Shown in pieces: positions 56,176-64,000 of a DNA stretch of 64,000 nt (position 1 is the stretch's first letter; the number at the start of each line of letters is the position of its first letter). A model generated the notes under the pieces. The model had not been told where the DNA came from and made no database searches. It was given only the letters and a program-made list of their open reading frames with translations. The position numbers and the translations under genes were made by a program. Origin of the DNA: Chamaelirium japonicum. Its lineage: Eukaryota > Streptophyta > Magnoliopsida > Liliales > Melanthiaceae. Location: NCBI GenBank assembly GCA_947650365.1, contig CANTAL010000022.1, positions 2,004,831 to 2,068,830 of the forward strand. The letters run 5' to 3'.

Positions 56176-56738
56176 GAATGAATTAGAATGGATCGTACGA
56201 ATGAATTAGAATGGATCGTATGAATGAATAGAGTGGATCATATGAATGAATTAGAATGGATCGTATGATGAATTAGAATGGATCGTGCGAATGAATTAGA
56301 ATGGATCGTGCGAATGAATTAGAATGGATCGTACGAATGAATTAGAATGGGTCGTACGAATGAATTAGAATGGATACACGATCCAGATCCATTCTAATTC
56401 ATTCGTACAATCTATTCTAATTCATTCGTAGGATCGTGCGAATGAATTAGAATGGATCGTGCGAATGAGTTAGAATGGATCGTACGAATGAATTAGAATG
56501 GATCGTACGAATGAATTAGAATGGATCGTACAAATGAATTAGAAAGGATACATTCGAATTCATTCGTACGACCCATTCTAATTCCCTCGTACGATCCATA
56601 TGCTAATTCATTTGCACGATCCATTCTAATTCATTCATACGATTCATTCTAATTCAATCCATTCTAATTCATTCGTACGATCCATTCTAATTCATTTGTA
56701 CGATCCATTCTAATTCATTAGTACGATCCATTCTAATT
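56176..56738. repeat. 563-bp switch cassette, subtype B, copy 2
   Basis: Every switch lies 8,055 bp from the subtype B cassette at 48,121. Shares GTAGGATCG, TTTGCACG and GTACAAATG. Private change: CGACCCATTC near 56,569. Confidence 0.93.
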
Positions 56739-57745
56739 AGAATAGATTGTATGAATTAGAATGGATCGTATGAATGAATTAGAATAGATCGTACGAATGA
56801 ATTAGAATGGATTGAATTAGAATGAATCGTACGAATGAATTAGAATGGATCGTGCCGTACGAATGAATTAGAATGGATCATACGAAGGAATTAGAATGGA
56901 TCGTACGAATGAATTAGAATGGATCGTACGAAGGAATTAGAATGGATCATACGAAGGAATTAGAATGGATAGTACGAATGAATTAGAATAGATACCTTCG
57001 TGCAAATGAATTAGAATGGATCGTACGAATGAGTAAGAATGGATCGTACGAATGAAATAGAATGGATCGTATGAATGAATTAGAATGGATCGTGCGAATG
57101 AATTAGAATGGATCGTACGAATGAATTAGAATAGATTGTGCGAATGAATTAGAATGGATCGTACGAATGAATTAGAATGGATCATACGAATGAATTAGAA
57201 TGGATTGTATGAATGAATTAGAATGGATCGTGCGAATGAATTAGAATGGATCGTGCGAATGAAATAGAATGGATCGTACGAATGAATTAGAATGGATTGA
57301 ATTAGAATGAATCGTACGAATGAATTAGAATGGATCGTACGAATGAATTAGAATGGATCGTACGAATGAATTAGAATGGATTGAATTAGAATGGATCGTA
57401 CGATATGAATGGATCATACGAAGGAATTAGAATGGATCGTACGAAGGAATTAGAATGTATAGTACGAATGAATTAGAATGGATACCTTCGTGCAAATGAA
57501 TTAGAATGGATCGTACGAATGAGTAAGAATGGATCGTACGAATGAATTAGAATGGATCGTGCGAATGAATTAGAATGGATCGTACGAATGAATTAGAATA
57601 GATTGTGCGAATGAATTAGAATGGATCGTACGAATGAATTAGAATGGATCGTAAGAATGAATTAGAATGGATCGTATGAATGAATTAGAATGGATCGTGC
57701 GAATGAATTAGAATGGATCGTACGAATGAAATAGAATGGATTCGC
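56739..57745 (+). repeat. Forward satellite block
   Basis: Forward units with GTGCCGTACG near 56,852, short units near 56,812 and 57,295, and a damaged unit CGTACGATATGAATGG near 57,399 (GATAAGAATGG in the other copies). It ends in direct J1 at 57,738. Confidence 0.92.
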
Positions 57746-58734
57746 ACGAATGTATCCATTATAATTCATTCGTACGATCCATTCTAATTCATTCGTACAA
57801 TCCATTCTAATTCATTCGCACGATCCATTTGCATTCACTCAAACGATCCATTCTAATTCATTCATATGATCCATTCTAATTCATTCGCACGAATGTATCC
57901 ATTCTATTTCATTCGTACGATCCATTCTAATTCATTCGCACGATCCATTCTAATTCATTCGCACGATCCATTTGCATTCACTCAAACGATCCATTCTAAT
58001 TCATTCATATGATCCATTCTAATTCATTCGCACGAATGTATCCATTCTGTTTCATTCGTACGATCCATTCTATTTCATTCGTACGATCCATTCTAATTCA
58101 TTCGCACGATCCATTCTAATTCAGTCGCACGATCCATTCTAATTCATTCATACGATCCATTCTATTTCATTCGTACGATCCATTCTTACTCATTCGTACG
58201 ATCCTTTCTAATTCATTTGCACGAAGGTATCCATTCTAATTCATTCGTACTATCCATTCTAATTCCTTCGTACGATCCATTCTAATTCCTTCGTACGATC
58301 CATTCTAATTCATTCGTACGATCCATTCTAATTCATTCGTACGATCCATTCTAATTCCTTCGTATGATCCACTCTATTTCATTCGTACGATCCATTCTTA
58401 CTCATTCGTACGATCCATTCGTATCCATTCTAATTCATTCGTACGATCTATTCTAATTCATTCGTACGATCCATTCTAATTCATTAATACGATCCAATCT
58501 AATTCATTCATACGATCCATTCTAATTCATTCTACGATCCATTCTAATTCATTCGCACGATCCATTCTAATTCATTCGCACGATCCATTCTAATTCATTC
58601 ATACGATCCATTCTTACTCATTCGTACGATCGATTCTAATTCATTTGCACGAAGGTATCCATTCTAATTCATTCGTACTATCCATTCTAATTCCTTCGTA
58701 CGATCCATTCTAATTCCTTCGTACGATCCATACA
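57746..58734 (-). repeat. Reverse block with a 143-bp tandem duplication
   Basis: CGATCCATTTGCATTCACTC occurs at 57,821 and 57,964 with matching flanks, replacing part of the sequence found in the earlier copies (45,350-45,480). The rest follows 53,092-54,095 and exits at CCATACATTCGTGCG near 58,729. Confidence 0.9.
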
Positions 58735-59738
58735 TTCGTGCGAATGAATTAGAATGGATCGTACGAATGAATTAGATTGGATCGTATTAATGAATTAGAA
58801 TGGATCGTACGAATGAATTAGAATAGATCGTACGAATGAATTAGAATGGATACGAATGGATCGTACGAATGAGTAAGAATGGATCGTACGAATGAAATAG
58901 AATGGATTGTACGAATGAATTAGAATGGATACATTCGTGCGAATGAATTAGGATGGATCATATGAATGAATTAGAATGGATCGTACGAATGAATTAGCAT
59001 GGATTGAATTAGAATAAATCGTACGAATAAATTAGAATGAATCATACCGTACGAATGAATTAGAATGGATCATACGAAGGAATTAGAATGGATCGTACGA
59101 ATGAATTAGAATGGATCGTACGAATGAATTAGAATGGATCATACGAAGGAATTAGAATGGATCGTACGAAGGAATTAGAATGGATAGTACGAATGAATTA
59201 GAATGGATACCTTCGTGCAAATGAATTAGAATAGATCGTACGAATGAGTAAGAATGGATCGTACGAATGAAATAGAATGGATCGTACGAATGAAATAGAA
59301 TGGATCGTATGAATGAATTAGAATGGATCGTGCGAATGAATTAGAATGGATCGTGCGAATGAATTAGAATGGATCGTACGAATGAAATAGAATGGATTGT
59401 ACGAATGAGATAGAATGGATCATACGAATGAATTAGAATAGATTGTGCGAATGAATTAGAATGGATCGTACGAATGAATTAGAATGGATCGTACGAATGA
59501 ATTAGAATGGATCGTATGAATGAATTAGAATGGATCGTGCGAATAAATTAGAATGGATCGTACGAATGAAATAGAATGGATACATTCGTGCGAATGAATT
59601 AGAATGGATCATATGAATGAATTAGAATAGATTGTTTGAGTGAATGTGAATGGATCGTGCGAATGAATTAGAATGGATTGTACGAATGAATTAGAATGGA
59701 TCGTACGAATGAATTAGAATGGATACATTCGTGCGAAT
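58735..59738 (+). repeat. Forward satellite block
   Basis: Third copy of the 46,177 and 54,096 blocks, with CATACCGTACG near 59,044 and TTGTTTGAGTGAATGTG at 59,632. It ends in flipped J1 at 59,721. Confidence 0.92.
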
Positions 59739-61567
59739 CCATTCTATTTCATTCGTACGATCCATTCTAATTCATTCGCACGATCCATTCTAATTCATTC
59801 ATACGATCCATTCTAATTCATTCGTACGATCCATTCTAATTCATTCGTATGATCCATTCTAATTCATTCGTATGATCCATTCTAATTCATTCGCACAATC
59901 TATTCTAATTCATTCGTACGATCCATTCTAATTCATTCGCACGATCCATTCTAATTCATTCATACGATCTATTCTATTTCATTCGTACGATCCATTCTTA
60001 CTCATTCGTACGATCCATTCTAATTCATTTGCACGAAGGTATCCATTCTAATTCATTCGTACTATCCATTCTAATTCCTTCATACGATCCATTCTAATTC
60101 CTTCGTACGATCCATTCTTATCGTACGATCCATTCTAATTCAATCCATTCTAATTCATTCGTACGATCCATTCTAATTCATTCATACGATTCATTCTAAT
60201 TCAATCCATTCTAATTCATTCGCACGATCCATTCTATTTCATTCGCACGATCCATTCTAATTCATTCGCACGATCCATTCTAATTCATTCATACAATCCA
60301 TTCTAATTCATTCGTACGATCCATTCTAATTCATTCGTACGATCCATTCTAATTCATTCGCACAATCTATTCTAATTCATTCATACGATCCATTCTAATT
60401 CATTCGCACGATCCATTCTAATTCATTCATATGATCCATTCTATTTCATTCGTACGATCCATTCTTACTCATTCGTACGATCCATTCTAATTCATTTGCA
60501 CGAAGGTATCCATTCTAATTCATTCGTACTATCCATTCTAATTCCTTCGTACGATCCATTCTAATTCCTTCGGACGATCCATTCTATTTCATTCGTACGA
60601 TACATTCTTACTCATTCGTACGATCCATTCTAATTCATTTGCACGAAGGTATCCATTCTAATTCATACAATCCATTCTAATTCATTCATACGATCCAATC
60701 TAATTCATTCATATGATCCATTCTAATTCATTCGCACGAATGTATCCATTCTAATTCATTCGTACGATCCATTCTAATCCATTTGTACGAATGTATCCAC
60801 TCTAATTCATTCATACGATCCATTCTAATTCATTCGTACGATCCATTCAAATTCATTCGTACGATCCATTCTAATTCATTCGCACAATCTATTCTAATTC
60901 ATTCGTACGATCCATTCTAATTCATTCGCACAATCCATTCTAATTCATTCGTACGATCAATTCTAATTCATTTGCATGATCCATTCTAATTCATTCGTCC
61001 GATCTATTCTATTTCATTCGTACAATCCATTCTTACTCAATCGTACGATCCATTCTAATTCATACGATCCATTCTAATTCATTCGCACGAATGTATCCAT
61101 TCTAATTCATTCGTACGATCCATTCTAATTCATTCGCACAATCTATTCTAATTCATTCGTACGATCAATTCTAATTCATTATCATGATCCATTCTAATTC
61201 ATTCGTACGATCTATTCTATTTCATTCGTACAATCCATTCTTACTCAATCGTATGATCCATTCTAATCCATTCGATCAATTTATTCTAATTCATTCGTAC
61301 GATCCATTCTATTTCATTCATACGATCCATTTTAATTCATTTGCACCATCCATTCTAATTCATTAGCACGATCCATTCTAATTCATTCGTACGATCCATT
61401 CTAATTCATTCGTACGATCCATTCTTACTAATTCGTACGATCCATTCTAATTCATTCGTACGATCCATTCTAATTCATTCGTACGATCCATTCTAATTCA
61501 TTCGCACAATCTATACGTTCTATTCTAATTCATTCGTAAGATCCATTCTAATTCATTCGCACGATCC
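59739..61567 (-). repeat. Reverse satellite block
   Basis: About 80 reverse units. The first 840 bp follow the HOR B copies; 60,994-61,195 resembles 8,101-8,300; 61,184-61,567 is the left arm of the large palindrome. A 61-codon run without a stop (61,184-61,366) is repeat-derived, not a gene. Confidence 0.92.
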
Positions 61568-61801
61568 GAATGAATTAGAATGGATCGTACGAATGAATTA
61601 GAATGGATCGTATGAATGAATTAGAGTGGATCATATGAATGAATTAGAATGGATCGTATGAATGAATTAGATTGGATCGTATGAATGAATTAGAATGGAT
61701 TGTACGAATGAAATAGATTAGATCGTACGAATGAATTAGAATGGATCGTGCGAATGAATTAGAATGGGTCGTACGAATGAATTAGAATGGATACACGATC
61801 C
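61568..61801 (+). repeat. Forward island, divergent fifth relative of the cassette
   Basis: Starts with the same GATCCGAATG entry as the 563-bp cassettes and ends in the same flipped J2 (61,789), but has intact GAATTAGAGTGG and extra units (GATTGG, GAAATAGATTAG) that the four cassettes lack. It matches the inverted copies at 11.8-12.1 kb and 21.9-22.0 kb better than it matches the cassettes. Confidence 0.88.
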
Positions 61802-62269
61802 AGATCTATTCTAATTCATTCGCACAATCTATTCTAATTCATTCGTAGGATCCATTCTAATTCATTACTACGATCCATTCTAATTCATTCGTACGATCCA
61901 TTCTAATTCATTCGTACGATCCATTCTAATTCATGCGCACAATCTATTCTAATTCATTCGCACAATCTATTCTAATTCATTCGTACGATCCATTCTAATT
62001 CATTCGCACGATCCATTCTAATTCATTCATACGATCCATTCTATTTCATTCGTACGATCCATTCTTACTCCTTCGTACGATCCATTCTAATTCATTTGCA
62101 CGAAGGTATCCATTGTTACTCATTCGCACAATCCATTCTAATTCATTCGCACGAATGTATCCATTCTAATTCATTCGTACGATCCATTCTAATTCATTCA
62201 TATAATCCACTCTAATTCATTCATACGATCCATTCTAATTCATTCGTACGATCCATTCTAATTCATTCG
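61802..62269 (-). repeat. Reverse satellite block at palindrome centre
   Basis: About 20 reverse units. 61,840-61,880 (CGTAGGATCC, CATTACTACGATCC) also occurs at 8,646-8,685 and, inverted, at 11,755-11,790. It exits at ATTCGGATCGTGCG (62,265), as at 12,083. Confidence 0.91.
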
Positions 62270-63207
62270 GATCGTGCGAATGAATTAGAATGGATCTTAC
62301 GAATGAATTAGAATGGATCGTACGAATGAATTAGAATGGATCGTACGAAGGAATTAGAATGGATCGTACGAAGGAATTAGAATGTATAGTACGAATGAAT
62401 TAGAATGGATTCCTTCGTGCAAATGAATTAGAATGGATTAGAATGGATCATACGAAGAAATTAGAATAGATCATACGAAGAAATTAGAATGGATCGTACA
62501 AATGAATTAGAATGGATCGTATGAATGAATTAGAATGGATCGTGCGAATGAATTAAAATGGATCGTATGAATGAAATAGAATGGATCGTATGAATTAGAA
62601 TGGATCGTACGAATGAAATAGAATGGATCGTATGAATGAATTAGAATAGATTGTGCGAATCGATTAGAATGGATCATACGATTGAGTAAGAATAGATTGT
62701 ACGAATGAAATAGAATAGATCGTACGAATGAATTAGAATGGATCATGCTATTGATATAGAATTGATCGTACGAATGAATTAGAATAGATTGTGCGAATGA
62801 ATTAGAATGGATACATTCGTGCGAAAGAATTAGAATGGATCGTATGAATGAATTAGATTGGATCGTATAAATGAATTAGAATGGATCGTACGAATAAATT
62901 AGAATGGATCGTGCTAATGAATTAGAATGGATCGTGCGAATGAATTAGAATGGATCGTGCGAATGAATTAGAATGGGTCGTACGAATGAATTAGAATGGA
63001 TCGTACGAATGAATTAGAATGGATCGTTCGAATGAATTAGAATAGATTGTACGAATGAATAAGAATGGATCGTACGAATGAATTAGAATGGATCGTGCGA
63101 ATAAATTAGAATGGATCGTATGAATGAATTAGAATGGATCGTGCGAATGAATTAGAATACGGATCGTACGAAGGAATTAGAATGGATCGTACGAATGAAT
63201 TTGAATG
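62270..63207 (+). repeat. Forward satellite block
   Basis: The right arm of the palindrome to about 62,750. From about 62,667 it copies 12,630 onward at offset 50,037. An 80-codon run without a stop on the minus strand (62,507-62,746) is repeat-derived. It ends in a J3 variant (TTTGAATGTATCC) near 63,200. Confidence 0.92.
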
Positions 63208-64000
63208 TATCCTTTCTAATTCATTCGTACGATCCATTCTAATTCCTTCGTATGAATTAGAATGGATCGTACGAATGAATTAGAATGGATCGTACGAATG
63301 AATTAGAATGGATCGTTCGAATGAATTAGAATAGATTGTGCAAATGAATTAGAATGGATCGTACGAATGAATTAGAAAGGATACATTCGTGCGAATGAAT
63401 TAGAATGGATCGTATGAGTGTGAATGAATTAGAATGGATCGTGCGAATGAATTAGAATGGATCGTATTAATGAATTAGAATGGATCGTGCGAATGAATTA
63501 GAATGGATCGTACGAATGAGTAAGAATGGATCGTGCGAATGAATTAGAATGGATCATATGAATGAATTAGAATGGATCGTATGAATGAATTAAAATGGAT
63601 CGTGCGAATAAATTAGAATGGATCGTACGAATGAATTAGAATGGATCGTACGAATGAATTAGAATGGATCGTACGAATGAATTAGAATGGATTCATTGGT
63701 GCGAATGAATTAGAATAGATCGTACGAATGAGTAAGAATGGATCGTACGAATGAATTAGAATGGATTGAATTAGAATGAATCGTACGAATGAATTAGAAT
63801 GGATCGTACGAATGAATTAGAATGGATCGTACGAATGAATTAGAATGGATTGAATTAGAATGATTCGTACGAATGAATTAGAATGAATCATACCGTACGA
63901 ATGAATTAGAATGGATCATACGAAGGAATTAGAATGGATCGTGCGAATAAATTAGAATAGATCGTATGAATGAATTAGAATGGATCGTGAGAATGAATTA
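63208..64000. repeat. Reverse island and terminal forward block
   Basis: Reverse 63,208-63,252, then forward 63,253 to the window end. The stretch matches 13,171-13,963 at a constant 50,037 bp, including ATGAGTGTGAATG near 63,415, the short units near 63,767 and 63,850, and CATACCGTACG near 63,889. The array continues beyond the window. Confidence 0.93.

Larger units (their letters stand above)
48911..56940. repeat. Higher-order repeat B, copy 2 (about 8 kb, rearranged)
   Basis: 48,911-52,737 follows 41,113-44,937. At about 52,737 the sequence returns to the TGAATTTGAATGG start (copying about 48,913-49,120), and at about 52,950 it jumps on to the 45,06x context, passing a damaged unit GGATTTGCG. 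From there 52,998-56,940 follows 45,081-48,880, including cassette B at 56,176. The net effect is a few hundred extra bases relative to copy 1. Confidence 0.87.
56941..61567. repeat. Higher-order repeat B, copy 3 (partial)
   Basis: 57,653 onward matches 52,998 onward (offsets 4,655 to 4,637, later about 4,711). It lacks the cassette A part, so cassette B of copy 2 is followed directly by the segment that follows cassette A in copies 1 and 2. Similarity to the earlier copies holds to about 60,580. Beyond that the reverse block has different unit order and resembles 8.1-8.3 kb. It ends at GATCCGAATG, 61,564. Confidence 0.85.
61184..62750. repeat. Large imperfect palindrome
   Basis: The left arm, about 61,184-61,640, is matched by the reverse complement of about 62,195-62,750. 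Paired features: GCATGATCC/GATCTATTCTATTTC/TACTCAATCG at 61,184-61,260 with 62,660-62,746; TATTTCATTCATACG then CATTTTAATTC near 61,310-61,340 with TTAAAATGG and ATGAAATAG near 62,550-62,585; GATCCGAATG at 61,564 with ATTCGGATCG at 62,265. Pair centres fall at about 61,918-61,965, so the arms have unequal indels. The centre is a 468-bp reverse block. Equivalent palindromic pairing at array scale is seen nowhere else as clearly. Confidence 0.82.
1..64000. repeat. 23-bp satellite array filling the window
   Basis: Every line of the window is built from one 23-bp unit or its reverse complement. The unit has a 16-nt core GAATGAATTAGAATGG and a 7-nt linker ATCGTAC; 377-399 is a canonical copy. Consecutive units create the palindrome TCGTACGA at each boundary, and each unit carries GATC and GTAC. 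Common variants are GAGTAAG or GAAATAG for GAATTAG, GAAGG for GAATG, GTGC for GTAC, CATAC or GTATG at the CpGs, a 28-bp unit containing GGATACATTCGTGC, and a 19-bp short unit. I saw no unrelated insert, tRNA, rRNA, transposon end or gene. The array runs off both window ends. Strand orientation changes about 80 times. Tandem satellite of this scale is typical of eukaryotic heterochromatin; which compartment is unknown. Confidence 0.98.

Noticed and set aside
61184..61366. 60-codon open frame on the plus strand
   Set aside because: Repeat-derived as above; it starts at a GCATGATCC-type unit inside a reverse block.
62507..62746. 79-codon open frame on the minus strand
   Set aside because: The similar N-terminal half to the 61,184 frame reflects the palindrome arms, not protein conservation.
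1..64000. CRISPR array
   Set aside because: Short direct repeats are present, but there are no unique spacers: the sequence between any two cores is the same 7-nt linker. There are no cas genes.
1..64000. Human-type satellite II/III (GGAAT/CATTC)
   Set aside because: Two GAATG pentamers per unit resemble it, but the CGTAC linker, AATTAG segment and 23-bp period with inversions are different; the resemblance is probably chance or convergence.
1..64000. Telomere repeats or a CENP-B box
   Set aside because: No TTAGGG-type or TTAGG-type tandem run is present (TTAG occurs only within GAATTAG), and I saw no sequence resembling the CENP-B box pattern.
1..64000. Transposon or virus-derived insertion at HOR borders
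   Set aside because: All borders join satellite units to satellite units; no foreign bases, terminal repeats or target-site duplications were seen.

Overview
The whole 64-kb window is one uninterrupted satellite-DNA array. I found no gene, RNA gene, transposon or unique sequence in it. The repeat unit is 23 bp: a 16-nt core GAATGAATTAGAATGG plus a 7-nt linker ATCGTAC (a canonical unit is 377-399). Its GC content is about 35% (8 of 23 bases). Division by 23 gives roughly 2,700-2,800 units. Both window edges cut through the array, so its true ends are not visible. Such an array indicates eukaryotic heterochromatin (centromeric, pericentromeric, subtelomeric or sex-chromosome type). I cannot name the species. 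The GAATG pentamers recall primate GGAAT satellites, but the CGTAC linker and 23-bp period do not match them.

The array is not simply head-to-tail. It switches strand about 80 times, giving 41 forward blocks (purine-rich GAATG strand on +) and 40 reverse blocks, from about 45 bp to 3.1 kb long. Of the 40 forward-to-reverse switches, 36 use only three junction sequences (J1, J2, J3), and each of these occurs in both orientations. Old inversion breakpoints have therefore been copied around the array as parts of larger blocks, in both directions.

Layout. 1-23 kb is a mosaic with many short blocks and partial segmental copies (offsets of about 806 bp, 6.67 kb, 6.83 kb and 10.57 kb). 23.8-42.9 kb holds a higher-order repeat (HOR A) of 7.62-7.67 kb in two full copies and a third copy that lacks 3.28 kb. 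41.1-61.6 kb holds a second, related higher-order structure (HOR B) of about 7.8-8.1 kb, marked by a 563-bp cassette with four strand switches. That cassette occurs four times at identical length in alternating subtypes A-B-A-B. 61.2-62.75 kb is a large imperfect palindrome. The last 1.3 kb repeats 12.6-13.96 kb at a constant distance of 50,037 bp.

Sequence variation concentrates at the two CpG sites per unit, as expected from methylation and deamination. The few open reading frames are by-products of the repeat: three 23-bp units make 23 codons. The notable content is structural: how a short satellite was inverted, amplified in multi-kilobase blocks and partly deleted. Block limits below are by eye and accurate to about 5-15 bp.
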